A program made the translations under genes and the position numbers. The notes beneath the pieces are model-generated. The model was given only the letters and a program-made list of their open reading frames with translations. It was not told where the DNA came from and made no database searches. Shown in pieces: positions 1 through 8,989 of a stretch of DNA of 64,000 nucleotides. Location: the NCBI GenBank assembly GCA_002720865.1, contig PBIO01000017.1:1-64000 (forward strand). Reading direction: 5' to 3'. The stretch's first letter is position 1. Every line of letters begins with the position of its first letter. Source of the DNA: Halobacteriovorax sp. Lineage in GTDB: Bacteria; Bdellovibrionota; Bacteriovoracia; Bacteriovoracales; Bacteriovoracaceae.

Positions 1-117
1 ACTACAATCTGATTTTGGGCAGCTACGATTCACGAGGGTAAATCTAAGCAAAAGCTGTACCAGTTAAACGAGGCTAGTCTTGGGAGTGGAATTTATCACC
101 ACGGTTGTAGGTCAGTT

Positions 118-774
118 TTAATAAAATGAACTTCGACTGAAAGGACTCTTACTTTGAAGTTTTCGGGCTTCTATAGGATATGTCTTCATTTCACGAGTAA
201 AACTTAAAAATAAAACCTTATAAAGCATTTCAAGTTTTCCATTAACGTATTTAAATCCGGAAATACCAATATTCAAAGGCCCACTAAGGGGTGGCTCATG
301 CAAGTAGGTGGTTCCATTTAAGCGCAACTTAATAGTTTTAGGATAGGTAAAATTGCTAGTAAAGTAGCTGTAGTTCGCTACTTTCACCTGACTCTCCTTT
401 GAGTAACCAAAAAGAATCAGACCATTCATAATAATCATTGTTTCCATAGTTAGATGAGTATTATTAGCAAGGGGAGCGTTTAGCATCCAAGGACTTTTAA
501 AATCATAAAGAGAGTCTGCATCTAACAAAGTTTTTTTTGTTAAGTATACGGCCGTACCTGGAATAACCTGTCGTGATTTTTTTAAGATGAGGTCAAAGAA
601 ATTTTGTTTTAGTGAAATAGCTTTAGCAATATCACTATAAAGGACCTGTTTTTTATACTCCGCTATGTAGTTTAACTTTATACCTTTAAGTCTAGAGGAG
701 ACCTCACTTGGAATAACTTCAGAGTGAGCAGGAAGACAAAGAACAGTGAAAATGATAGTTGCAAATATTTTCAT
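118..774 (-). CDS. Secreted protein of unknown function, 218 aa
   Basis: The N-terminus (residues 1-19) is a typical Sec signal peptide with a Lys at position 2, a hydrophobic core and AHS as the likely cleavage motif, so the product should be periplasmic or exported. No cysteine follows it, so it is not a lipoprotein. The mature part is about 200 aa of mixed composition with many Tyr, Lys and Leu residues, and I recognise no catalytic motif. It lies 81 bp downstream of another secreted-protein gene on the same strand and may share its transcript. The ribosome site is weak (AGAAAG just before ATG). Existence as a gene is fairly safe; function is unknown. Confidence 0.75.
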   Translation of the reverse strand: MKIFATIIFTVLCLPAHSEVIPSEVSSRLKGIKLNYIAEYKKQVLYSDIAKAISLKQNFFDLILKKSRQVIPGTAVYLTKKTLLDADSLYDFKSPWMLNAPLANNTHLTMETMIIMNGLILFGYSKESQVKVANYSYFTSNFTYPKTIKLRLNGTTYLHEPPLSGPLNIGISGFKYVNGKLEMLYKVLFLSFTREMKTYPIEARKLQSKSPFSRSSFY

Positions 775-855
775 AAAACTTTCTCTACATTATTTCTTAA
801 AGAAAGTTTACACCGAAATAAAGCATTTTTGTAGCCCCCTAAGGGGCACAAAATA

Positions 856-2793
856 TTAGTTGTTGAACTCAGTCGAGTTTAATCTTAAGTCATACGATCG
901 ATTATTTATAGCATTCTGAACATGCTGTAATTGGCGATAAAGATCACTAAGCTCTTGGTTACCAAACTTAAAATCGACCTTCTCCTTATCTTTAGCTGAT
1001 AGCTCTAGCTTTACTTGCAAGTGATCAGCTAGTTTTTCCTTTGGAATAAGGTTCATTATAAAACCAATACCAAATTCACGAAATTTATTACGGTTTCTAA
1101 TATCCATCAGCATTCCAACTCTTTTCTTCCCAGTTAAATCTCTATTATAGAGAATAGGATGAAGTTTCTTAGCTAGACTTTTGAGTTGCCATTTTCTAGT
1201 CAAAGTTTCAGTTGTAACCAGGTCAATTGCCCTATCCCAGGTCCAGTCTAGTGGATTCCCAGCATAATATGCCTTGGTTTTTACATATGCATATAATGCT
1301 TCTTTTAGCTCTTTTTGCGTCAGAATAGGAATTTGATCAAAAGCTGAAGCCTTTAAAACAATTTGATAAAATATACGAGCGTCTTTTTTACCTGAGAAAT
1401 CTGTCCAATCCTTCCAGTCAATTTGCTCAAATACTGGTGCAGGTAGATTATTGGCCATAAACTCCCTAACACTTGCCTGCTCATCATTTCTAAACATTTT
1501 GTCTTGGCGCTCATACCTAAGACCAAAGTCTGAAAAATTGGCCCCATTGTCCTCGATACCTGTAGGAACTAAGGCAAAATAGGACTTGCTTATTCTTTCT
1601 TTAGTTTTAAAGAAACCTAGGCGAATTTTTTGCTCCCAAGTCTTAGTTTGAATTGGGTAGTAAAAATTATGCCTAAGACCAGCATCGTCTTCAAAAGAAA
1701 TATTATTCTCTGTATAGGTTCTATTGCTTCCAAGTTTTGCAACGATAAGCCCAAGCTTTAATTTGAATTTATCTTGATCAAACTTATTAAAACCTTTAAA
1801 AATTCTATCTACTCTAGGTTTTTGCGTTTGTGCCTCAAAGTCTTCTTTAAATAACTTATCAGCTTTTTCATAAGTAGAGAGTAGGACTTTGCTAAGTGGT
1901 TTCTTTCCTAAATGTTGACCAAGCGCCATAACGTCTTTGAATTTATATGTGGATGATAAAATATTATTGTAGGCTTCTTTAGCTTTTGAGTTATTTAAAT
2001 CAAAAACATAATCAATAATAAACTGGCGACCTTTGGCTTTCTCATAGCCGATTTCTGCAAAGTCTAACTCAAATACATTCTCAACAATTTTATTAGCAAT
2101 CTTAACGCCAAATAGATTTGATGAACCTTCAATTTCTGCGGATGTACCAGCTGTTCTTGTTCTGTTGGCAAAAAGTTTTAATCTAACTTTATTGTCTTTC
2201 ATTCTGTAAATATGAATTAAGAAGCTACCACTGAGGACGTAGTAAACATTAGCCTTAGCATCTACACCAATTGTCGTTCCAGTTGTCGCAGACGAAGCAC
2301 TTGCACCTATGACGATACTCATGCTCGCTGGCAAGCTTACAAAGTCACCGGGATTGAGGCTTTTAATCGCGCGATTAGCGGTAATTGGCAATTTAGCCAA
2401 TGTATAAGGCATAGCCGTTAATGCTTTCTTTTTAGATTTATATTGTCTAACAAAATAAACTTCAGAATTGCGGTTAATATTAAAGTAAATTGGAGTGTCT
2501 AGAGTGCTCCCTAAAACATCTCCAGGCTTTAGGTCTAATTTTATTTGCCATTTATCTACTCTAGAATGAAGACCTTTCTCATAACTTGGCTCGACCTCGT
2601 ATCTATATCTAGAAGAAAGACCAAGACCTTCAAAAAGGTCGACATCTAAAAGATCAACGTTGAAGTTAATATCTAAATCAGCAAACTCTTGTCTGACTCT
2701 TTCTTGAACTTTTGCGGGCTCAAGCTGATCGACTAAGCCGGCATTAACATTTGCTCCAATTAAGAGGGCCAATAGTATAAATATCTTCTTCAT
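856..2793 (-). CDS. Large secreted protein of unknown function, 645 aa
   Basis: Residues 1-18 form a signal peptide ending in NVNA, and an AGGAG ribosome site lies 6 nt before the ATG. The mature protein is charged and rich in Lys, Phe and Asp, with alternating hydrophobic stretches suggestive of beta structure, for example the Ala/Ser/Thr-rich segment around residues 155-175. I see no transmembrane helix after the signal and no enzyme motif. The ORF is long and uninterrupted with codon use like its neighbours, so it is certainly a gene. It is probably a lineage-specific envelope or secreted protein; that role is inference from the signal peptide only. Confidence 0.82.
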   Translation of the reverse strand: MKKIFILLALLIGANVNAGLVDQLEPAKVQERVRQEFADLDINFNVDLLDVDLFEGLGLSSRYRYEVEPSYEKGLHSRVDKWQIKLDLKPGDVLGSTLDTPIYFNINRNSEVYFVRQYKSKKKALTAMPYTLAKLPITANRAIKSLNPGDFVSLPASMSIVIGASASSATTGTTIGVDAKANVYYVLSGSFLIHIYRMKDNKVRLKLFANRTRTAGTSAEIEGSSNLFGVKIANKIVENVFELDFAEIGYEKAKGRQFIIDYVFDLNNSKAKEAYNNILSSTYKFKDVMALGQHLGKKPLSKVLLSTYEKADKLFKEDFEAQTQKPRVDRIFKGFNKFDQDKFKLKLGLIVAKLGSNRTYTENNISFEDDAGLRHNFYYPIQTKTWEQKIRLGFFKTKERISKSYFALVPTGIEDNGANFSDFGLRYERQDKMFRNDEQASVREFMANNLPAPVFEQIDWKDWTDFSGKKDARIFYQIVLKASAFDQIPILTQKELKEALYAYVKTKAYYAGNPLDWTWDRAIDLVTTETLTRKWQLKSLAKKLHPILYNRDLTGKKRVGMLMDIRNRNKFREFGIGFIMNLIPKEKLADHLQVKLELSAKDKEKVDFKFGNQELSDLYRQLQHVQNAINNRSYDLRLNSTEFNN

Positions 2794-2913
2794 TTTAAGC
2801 TCCTAAGCCTTGATTTCTTCTTCAACATAGCAATAAAATCAATAACGCACTACGGTAAGTGCTGACAAATAGGACTGATTTTTGTCAATGGGTGAAACCT
2901 TGTAATTTCATAC

Positions 2914-2959
2914 ACTTAGACTGTCTAAGTATTTTATACCTAGGAGCTTGGAATATAAT
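2914..2959 (+). promoter_or_regulatory. Palindromic operator candidate plus -10 element
   Basis: A perfect 17-bp palindrome (2914-2930; 8-bp arms of ACTTAGAC type around a single T) is followed by TATAAT at 2954-2959, 36 bp before the TTG start at 2995. The loop is too short for an RNA hairpin, so a protein-binding site is the better reading. No good -35 hexamer sits 16-18 bp upstream of the TATAAT, which would fit activator dependence. Confidence 0.4.
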
Positions 2960-2994
2960 AATTATCTACCTATAAAGAGGGGAGGGAGTAAAAA

Positions 2995-3951
2995 TTGAAA
3001 CATATTCTAAATATCGCCTATACGTCGGATCATGCTCATTTTGATGAAATCGTAGATTTTATGGGGGAGAAGTTTCGCCTTACTCAGCTTGGGACAAATT
3101 TTGATTACGAAGCAACTCTAGATGTTTTAGAAAAATACGACGGCCTTTGTGATGCCATCAGTATTTCTGGACTACCTCCGGTTATTAAGACTAAAAAGAA
3201 CAGCTTTACTCCCCCGCAGCGAGATAATATTGTCAATCATACTCGTGAGACTTTCGTTCTAGATGGCCAGACCTTAAAGGATATTTATATCCCCTGGGTA
3301 ATGAGAAAACACTTTATGTCTTCTTCTGAGCAATACAAGCATGAGAGATTTGCCTTTTATTCGGGAGTTCTTCAAAAAAACTTACTGGATGTTTGTGAAG
3401 AGTTTGTTCACGAGGTTTGCTTAGCGGATCCATATTTCTTTTTAAAAATGCCTTACTCTCTTAAGTCGGTAGACTCTCTTGAGAATTTTACTAAACTCCT
3501 TTGGCCAATCTTTAAAAGAATGAAGATTAAAAGAAGTCTTATCCCAGAGTTCAATAGAAACAAAAGGAACCTTCCTGCTGCATTAACAGAATTTTTCCAC
3601 TGCGATACTTTCGTAGGAAATATGGCCACTTTAGAGCTGATAGATCTGGAACATACTAGAGGTAAGAAAGTCATTGTTGATGTTCTCAATAATTCTCTTA
3701 AAAAAGAATTGATAGATATTGGTGCTCGCGAAGTTTTAGTTTGCCTTCCTCAAATCGAAGGGATCCCTTTTATAAACTTTGCAATTTTAGAAGCCTTTCT
3801 ACAGGCCAAACAAAAAGAAAACGTAAGATTAAGTACTGATGATTTTCTAATGAGAATTGAAGAGATCGCTATTAGGCCAGAGAGTATAGACCTGAACAAA
3901 CTTCAAGAGCCCGTTCAGGCAACTACGAGAATTCATACTCTAAGTTTTTAA
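2995..3951 (+). CDS. Cytoplasmic protein of unknown function, 318 aa
   Basis: The start is TTG at 2995, chosen because a strong GGGGAGGGAG ribosome site ends 6 nt upstream. There is no signal peptide or membrane segment. The C-terminal part contains an alternating hydrophobic pattern (KKVIVDVLNNSLKKEL, then EVLVCLPQIEG, residues ~224-257) that looks like a Rossmann-type or other alpha/beta core, but no GxGxxG loop or catalytic signature is visible. The upstream palindrome and TATAAT suggest its own regulated promoter. Its stop codon overlaps the convergent next gene by the four bases TTAA. I do not recognise the family. Confidence 0.8.
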   Translation: MKHILNIAYTSDHAHFDEIVDFMGEKFRLTQLGTNFDYEATLDVLEKYDGLCDAISISGLPPVIKTKKNSFTPPQRDNIVNHTRETFVLDGQTLKDIYIPWVMRKHFMSSSEQYKHERFAFYSGVLQKNLLDVCEEFVHEVCLADPYFFLKMPYSLKSVDSLENFTKLLWPIFKRMKIKRSLIPEFNRNKRNLPAALTEFFHCDTFVGNMATLELIDLEHTRGKKVIVDVLNNSLKKELIDIGAREVLVCLPQIEGIPFINFAILEAFLQAKQKENVRLSTDDFLMRIEEIAIRPESIDLNKLQEPVQATTRIHTLSF

Positions 3952-4229
3952 TCGTTTATTTGATAAGCTTTGTTTAGGTAGTCGGTTTTATTGTCGGCCA
4001 TAATTTTTTCAAATTCATTGGCCCATTTTTCATCTTTAGAAGTCATACCTGCAATTGATCTATCATTTCTCAATGATTGTCTAAGCTCTTTAGAAGCCTT
4101 AACAATAGCAATCGATTCTTCAATCTGTTGGTCAAAACCAGTATTTGTATCGTAACTCCCAAAAGTATTGGCATTGGCCGACGTAAATGTAATGAGAGTG
4201 ATAAATAGACTTGTTACTATGGCTTTCAT
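3948..4229 (-). CDS. Small secreted protein, 93 aa
   Basis: The ATG at 4229 is preferred over an in-frame codon 15 residues upstream because a perfect GGAGGT ribosome site lies 7 nt before it and a clean signal peptide (residues 1-20, ending in ANA) begins there. The mature part is about 73 aa, polar and mostly helical, with no cysteine. The sequence SLRNDRSIAGMTSKDEKWANEF suggests a soluble periplasmic peptide. It is convergent with the preceding gene and shares TTAA for both stops. Function unknown. Confidence 0.75.
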   Translation of the reverse strand: MKAIVTSLFITLITFTSANANTFGSYDTNTGFDQQIEESIAIVKASKELRQSLRNDRSIAGMTSKDEKWANEFEKIMADNKTDYLNKAYQIND

Positions 4230-4406
4230 TTCAATACCTCCTGTATTGAGCACGAAAAGAGTACCTCCGTGCATCTTCCTCCATTATTCTATCAGGAAAA
4301 TCTAAAAGATGGCATGAGTGTCATTTTGCCTTGGAAACTTGATAGGGTAGGGTTTAAACTATTGATAAAGCGGGAATAATCACCCAATTTAAGGGAGAAA
4401 TGCTGG

Positions 4407-5039
4407 ATGGCAAAATCCACAAAATACTTACAAGTTCTAACCGGTCTAAGCTTTTCACTGATTTTAGCCTCTTGCGGGGCCGTAAAAGTCGAACCGGTGG
4501 AAGAGGGTGAAAGTCTTCGCTATCACGCTCGGGTGGGTTATTTTCTACACCCACCTCAAAGATTAAAAAGTAAATATGTCAAAAACCTTAATCGCTATTC
4601 AGATATCTCAGAGTTTAAGCGCTGTGAGCCTTCAGCGATCATAAGGCTTCATGCAAGGTTTGAGAGAAGATATGTTGAAGTTAAACAGGATAATAAGTTT
4701 TTCTTATTCGATACCATCGCTGGTAAACCCCTAGAGCTTACAAATGGAAAATATATCTTACTCGATAAGTACTTTAAAAAAGAATTTCCCTTGCCCACCG
4801 ATAAAATACAAAGAATGGGTGTCATGGAGAAAAAATCAGACCTAATCTGTAAAGGAAAGGTATGGGTAGGAATGAACAAGAATGAATTTTTGATCACAAG
4901 ACCTCCAGCAGATAATATTAGGATAAAAAAGCGTGGAAAAGTTTTAGAAGAGCGTTGGCAGTATGAAGATAAAGACTTTTTTTTAACGGAATATAGATTC
5001 GAAAATGGAATACTTAAAACACATAACGATAGTAAGTAG
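4407..5039 (+). CDS. Lipoprotein, possibly BamE/SmpA-like at the C-terminus, 210 aa
   Basis: A lipoprotein signal peptide ends in the lipobox LASC (Cys23), so the protein should be acylated and matured by signal peptidase II. Near the C-terminus, the stretch GMNKNEFLITRPPADN followed by WQYEDKDFFLTEYRFENGIL resembles the short SmpA/BamE-type fold (G-M-x-K-x-x, then W-x-Y and F-x-x-G-x-L), but the match is short and this is only a suggestion. The ATG at 4407 has GGGAGA 9 nt upstream. The last 35 bp overlap the start of the next lipoprotein gene, which implies translational coupling. It begins a run of exported-protein genes on the plus strand. Confidence 0.75.
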   Translation: MAKSTKYLQVLTGLSFSLILASCGAVKVEPVEEGESLRYHARVGYFLHPPQRLKSKYVKNLNRYSDISEFKRCEPSAIIRLHARFERRYVEVKQDNKFFLFDTIAGKPLELTNGKYILLDKYFKKEFPLPTDKIQRMGVMEKKSDLICKGKVWVGMNKNEFLITRPPADNIRIKKRGKVLEERWQYEDKDFFLTEYRFENGILKTHNDSK

Positions 5040-5409
5040 CTTTCTCTTTTTCTTGCTCGGCTGTGGAACTAGTAAAAAATCGAACCCCTACCGACCAAGT
5101 GGAAAAACTAAGAAAGTTGTTACTCTCGAAAATAAATCCATAAAAAGGGAAGTAAAAGTTAGCTTTCTAAGAGATAGGTATAATTTATGCACTCACAGAC
5201 GGGCCATAAGGTCAGCCAAACTAGAATATAATAAGCTCGTATCCCGAGAAAATAAGTATGGTATTAATTTAAACAAAGAAAAACTTCGGTATAAAAAAAT
5301 TATTTTAAAGATAGGTGAGAGAACAAAAAAAGAGCTCCTAATCTTTAAAAAAAGATACAACCGGCCCTTATATTGTAGTCCAGAAGAGTTAAGACACTTG
5401 AAAATTTAA
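5005..5409 (+). CDS. Small basic lipoprotein, 134 aa
   Basis: Residues 1-20 form a lipoprotein signal with the lipobox LLGC (Cys20), followed by a Ser/Lys/Pro-rich linker. The mature protein is strongly basic, with many Lys and Arg and only two further cysteines, and is probably helical at its C-terminus. It starts inside the end of the preceding lipoprotein gene in another frame (35-bp overlap) with no good ribosome site, so translation is probably coupled to the upstream gene. The basic charge could suit contact with nucleic acid, LPS or peptidoglycan, but that is speculation. No family recognised. Confidence 0.65.
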   Translation: MEYLKHITIVSSFLFFLLGCGTSKKSNPYRPSGKTKKVVTLENKSIKREVKVSFLRDRYNLCTHRRAIRSAKLEYNKLVSRENKYGINLNKEKLRYKKIILKIGERTKKELLIFKKRYNRPLYCSPEELRHLKI

Positions 5410-5537
5410 CCGAGCAATTCCCTTTTTAATTCAAACAGAATTTTTTGTCCCTAGGCTTATGCGTTACGGAATGCTACCATTTTGTCCGAGTGCAACTTTA
5501 CTCAGGTTGAGAAAATAAATTTAAGGAGCCAAACAAC

Positions 5538-7457
5538 ATGAAAAAATGGATTGCGAATGGATTCGCATTGACGGCTTTGCTAGCTATGGCGAGCTGTAGT
5601 CACGGAACATGGGGTGATCGTACTATTTCTTCTTCTAAGAAAAGAGGCGACACTTATGACTATGATCAAGGTCCAGACAAGGACTCTGATTTAACTTATC
5701 TCTTTGCTAATACTCCCAACTACCGAGCCTTTGGTAGTAAAGTAATTGGTGGTAAAGGTGAAAAATTTCGATGGAAGTTTGGGCCAATGTGGTACCGAGG
5801 AAGAACAGGTGAAAATGAGGTAAAAGTTTTCGTCATCGGTCAAGAAGGTGCACAAGACGAGAACGTTTCGAATAGATCGTTTACTGGGTCGACCGGAACA
5901 AAGATGCAAAAGTTTTTAAATCATATTGGGATCAACCAATCTTATCTTTTTATGAATACTTTTGTTTATACAATTACAGGTCAGTATTCTCTGTTCGGAG
6001 AAGATGCTAAGAACCCAACAAAAGTAAAACAAAGAGATAATTTACTTTGGCTAGCTCAAAATCCTGACTCAATTGTTGTTCAACATAGACATGAGCTCTT
6101 TGATACCGTTGTTGATCAGAACAAAGACCTTTCCCTTGTTATTGGTGTTGGTACGGCCGGTAAAGATACAGCCGCAACATACGCAAGACACTTAGGCGGT
6201 AAATGTTCATCTTCAACAGTTGGACGTGGTGGCTGTTTTGTAAAACATAATGGAAAAACGATTATGTTTGTTGGGGTGCCTCATCCAGGTGGTGCATCTC
6301 CAAGAAACGGTGGTGAAGACGCTCTTAAAAGACTCTTAGGAGCTTTTGATAAGCAAGCTAAAACAGTTCTTAAAGCTATCTCTTCTAAGAAGATAAAGCT
6401 TAGCAAAGACCCAGGAGCTAAAAGGGCAAGTACTTCTTCAAAATATAAATACGGAAATGCTTCTATCCCTCATATGGATTTTGCTTTTGGAACAAACTGG
6501 AGAATGGGGGAGTGGGGAACGACATCCAATAGAAGAGGATCTCACACTATTCAAGTCTTCTCAAAAAATGGTTGCTATAATAACGGAGCAAAAGAGCCAA
6601 ATGGTAGATGTTCTGCTACCAAAGTTGACAATATAAAGTACAAAAATCCTGTCGATAAAATGACTAAAGCTCCGAAGCAAATGGCAAAATGTGATGTACC
6701 TTACGAATCACCGAAGGCCTGTACTGATGCTTATATGCTTTATGATCACGGACCAGGATTTGATTTTTCTGAGTTAATGCTTGACTGGTTTCATGGTATT
6801 GACTGGGAAGCTATGGGCATTACTCAGCATATGTCTTTTGGACCAAATGGTTTCTACAGAGGTGGTTTGGAAGATGCTGAAATCCTAGTTATTGCAGACC
6901 AGTTTTCACATGATGACTTTTTCTCAGGCAGAGCATTTACAGGTGAAATGGGACAACGTTTTCAATCCTTTCTTGATAAGTCTGGAAAAGAATACGCCAT
7001 CATCAGAACTCTGCCAGTTGATTCTCTTGATCTAAGCACTGCCAAAAGAAAAGAAATCATTAACGACAAAAAAGTAACTGAGTATAGAGATGCTCTAATT
7101 GAAGCGGTTATCGAAGCTGGTTCAGTAAAGCAAGTCATAGGAGTTGGAGAAATTGCTCAAGATGTTGCTAAGAAAGTGGCAAAGGATTTTGGAATAAGCT
7201 ACAAAGGCTATTCATCCTCAGCCGTTAAAAAAATGTCTTTAACGATTATTCCTAGATTTGACCTTCCAGTTCATACAAGATGGTGGATGGGAACAAGTGG
7301 AGATAGAGCAGCTAGAGGCTACAGAGGTTCAAGCTCTAATCCTCAGTATTCTGGTGACTACTACAAAGTTTATGCGCCTAGATGGGCCACGAAGTGGAAG
7401 TCAGGGAGCATGAGCTCTGAAGAAGTAAAATCTTATAACGCTTTTAAAAACCAATAA
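5538..7457 (+). CDS. Exported lipoprotein with two uracil-DNA-glycosylase-like domains, 639 aa
   Basis: A lipoprotein signal ends at MASC (Cys20), with AGGAG 9 nt before the ATG. Domain 1 (about residues 95-260) follows the order of family 4/5 uracil-DNA glycosylases: VFVIGQEGAQDEN where the GExPGxxED loop belongs, then RSFTGSTGTKMQKFL matching RPFVGxAGxLLxxxL, a conserved Asn (140) in a MNTF strand, VIGVGTAG, and VPHPGGAS (His249) in place of the HPS loop. Domain 2 (about 447-590) repeats ILVIADQ, GRAFTGEMGQRFQSFL and VIGVGEIA but lacks a clear His-Pro loop. The acidic catalytic residues are not conserved, so glycosylase activity is doubtful. An exported UDG-fold protein is highly unusual. 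The domain assignment is by eye. Confidence 0.72.
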   Translation: MKKWIANGFALTALLAMASCSHGTWGDRTISSSKKRGDTYDYDQGPDKDSDLTYLFANTPNYRAFGSKVIGGKGEKFRWKFGPMWYRGRTGENEVKVFVIGQEGAQDENVSNRSFTGSTGTKMQKFLNHIGINQSYLFMNTFVYTITGQYSLFGEDAKNPTKVKQRDNLLWLAQNPDSIVVQHRHELFDTVVDQNKDLSLVIGVGTAGKDTAATYARHLGGKCSSSTVGRGGCFVKHNGKTIMFVGVPHPGGASPRNGGEDALKRLLGAFDKQAKTVLKAISSKKIKLSKDPGAKRASTSSKYKYGNASIPHMDFAFGTNWRMGEWGTTSNRRGSHTIQVFSKNGCYNNGAKEPNGRCSATKVDNIKYKNPVDKMTKAPKQMAKCDVPYESPKACTDAYMLYDHGPGFDFSELMLDWFHGIDWEAMGITQHMSFGPNGFYRGGLEDAEILVIADQFSHDDFFSGRAFTGEMGQRFQSFLDKSGKEYAIIRTLPVDSLDLSTAKRKEIINDKKVTEYRDALIEAVIEAGSVKQVIGVGEIAQDVAKKVAKDFGISYKGYSSSAVKKMSLTIIPRFDLPVHTRWWMGTSGDRAARGYRGSSSNPQYSGDYYKVYAPRWATKWKSGSMSSEEVKSYNAFKNQ

Positions 7458-7474
7458 GAAGGACTGGAGGATTT

Positions 7475-8026
7475 ATGAAATTATTTAAAATTGGAATGCT
7501 TGCAGCTCTTCTTTCAACTTCGGCCTTTGCTGAAGTTAAGTTTACTTGCAGCTATAGCGATGTTTATAAAGTAGAGAAAAAAGGAAAGGTTAAAACTAAG
7601 TATGGAAAGCCAGTAGTAAAAGTCAGCGGTGAACTAAGTGAAACGTCCGGCGGAAAGCTTTCTGTTAAAAGTGCTTATCTCTTTGGAACAAAATCAAAAC
7701 AGAAGATTAAGTTTTATAGGCATGAAAGAGAAAACGAAGCCAATTTAAAGTTCGCAAAATTTCACAACAAAACGAGTGAAGAGCTTGCTGCCAAAACCTG
7801 GCTACCAACTTATGTACGTTTTTCTCTTCCTAAAAAATCTTTAGAGGGTAAGGAAAAGTCTTTTCCTGCATACTTCGCTTACTACGGAGCCAAAGAAAAT
7901 GTTAATACAATTGGCTCAGATGACCCTCAGATCACAGAGGTAGAAGTTACTGAAGAAGAGCTTGCAGAGTTTTCTAAAGAAAATGAGAAGAGCTTTGAAT
8001 ACAAACTTTGGTGTAAAAGAAAATAA
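7475..8026 (+). CDS. Secreted protein of unknown function, 183 aa
   Basis: A signal peptide (residues 1-19, cleavage after AFA) precedes a Lys- and Glu-rich mature protein with two cysteines (mature N-terminal FTCSY and C-terminal LWCKRK) placed to form a terminus-joining disulfide. It starts 17 bp after the UDG-like lipoprotein gene with a GGAGGA-type ribosome site and ends just before an intrinsic terminator, so the two genes form a two-gene operon. The likely location is the periplasm. A role together with the upstream lipoprotein is inference from the operon only. Confidence 0.75.
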   Translation: MKLFKIGMLAALLSTSAFAEVKFTCSYSDVYKVEKKGKVKTKYGKPVVKVSGELSETSGGKLSVKSAYLFGTKSKQKIKFYRHERENEANLKFAKFHNKTSEELAAKTWLPTYVRFSLPKKSLEGKEKSFPAYFAYYGAKENVNTIGSDDPQITEVEVTEEELAEFSKENEKSFEYKLWCKRK

Positions 8027-8040
8027 TTCTTAATTAATAC

Positions 8041-8066
8041 AAGGCGGCTTCGGCCGTCTTTTATTT
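8041..8066 (+). terminator. Intrinsic terminator with UUCG loop
   Basis: An 8-bp stem (AAGGCGGC with GCCGTCTT, one G-U pair) closed by a TTCG tetraloop is followed by TTTATTTTTT. It ends the two-gene operon 5538-8026 and separates it from the next lipoprotein gene. Confidence 0.85.
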
Positions 8067-8089
8067 TTTGCAGAATCAAGGAGGATTTT

Positions 8090-8980
8090 GTGAAGCTTTT
8101 AAAACTTCCCATTTTATTAATCATGTCTTCGATCATATTTTCTGGATGCGCCAGTAAAAGTGTTGATCTCAAAGGCAGAACTGTCTCAAACTATATTGAG
8201 AACTTTAAAATAACTAATTTAAATGCTCATCAAAGACTCAATCTCTTAATCCAAAATATTGAAGATTTAAAAGTGGAGATGGATCAAACCAATCCTCGTT
8301 ACTATTTGTTTGAAAATTTCTTAGAAAGAACTGAAGAGCTTTTTAATGAGATTAGCGCTTATGACGGTGAAAGTATGACGGAGGCCGTATGGGTTCCTAA
8401 TGATATCGCCATCGCCCCTAAATTTCATAGAATAGTTGCTGCTTTTGAAGTTATGACTAAGGCTGAAGGTATTTTAGAGCTTGACCCACTAGTTGTAGGT
8501 TTTGATAAAAATGTAAATCTAAATCTAGAGTCCATGGAATACATCCTTGGAGAATATAAAAAGGCTATTGATAAGTTTCGCCAAGAAGGATTAGCCTCAG
8601 TTACAAAAGAAGCTTATTCAAAAATTAAGGCAAGAGAAACAAGAGACCTTATTCAATACTTAGCTGCTAGGATTGAAGGTCATTATGAGTCTGTTATAAC
8701 CAATAAAAGAAGCCGAAACCGTGTCAGTAAAATGGTTGGTTGGGCACTTGATACAGAAAGACTCTCCGGTAAATCTCCTGAAAGATTTTATACGACTCTT
8801 AAAAGATTAAAGTTAAGCTATACCTATAAGGTAGCTATGAAAGCACTAGAGAATGTCGACTTTCCGGATTCAGGAGATATTGAGGGATCTGATGCTTCCT
8901 TCAATCAGGTTAACTCAGTACAGATTTGTGCTGATATTTTAAACAAAATAGCTCATAGCTATTTAAAAGAAAATAGGTAA
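8090..8980 (+). CDS. Lipoprotein of unknown function, 296 aa
   Basis: The start is GTG at 8090 with AAGGAGG 6 nt upstream. A lipoprotein signal ends in FSGC (Cys20). The mature part is mainly helical, acidic to neutral, with heptad-like Leu/Ile spacing around residues 50-110 (LNLLIQNIEDLKVEMDQTNP and following) and no enzyme motif. It precedes the amidohydrolase gene by 9 bp, so the two are probably co-transcribed, downstream of the terminator at 8041. Function unknown; anchoring or partnering the amidohydrolase is a guess from context. Confidence 0.75.
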   Translation: MKLLKLPILLIMSSIIFSGCASKSVDLKGRTVSNYIENFKITNLNAHQRLNLLIQNIEDLKVEMDQTNPRYYLFENFLERTEELFNEISAYDGESMTEAVWVPNDIAIAPKFHRIVAAFEVMTKAEGILELDPLVVGFDKNVNLNLESMEYILGEYKKAIDKFRQEGLASVTKEAYSKIKARETRDLIQYLAARIEGHYESVITNKRSRNRVSKMVGWALDTERLSGKSPERFYTTLKRLKLSYTYKVAMKALENVDFPDSGDIEGSDASFNQVNSVQICADILNKIAHSYLKENR

Positions 8981-8989
8981 GAGGTAGAA

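Noticed and set aside
1-117. Left-edge sequence as the end of a gene
   Set aside because: All six frames are short or closed by stops; one frame could be the last 12 codons of a cut gene but there is too little to support it.
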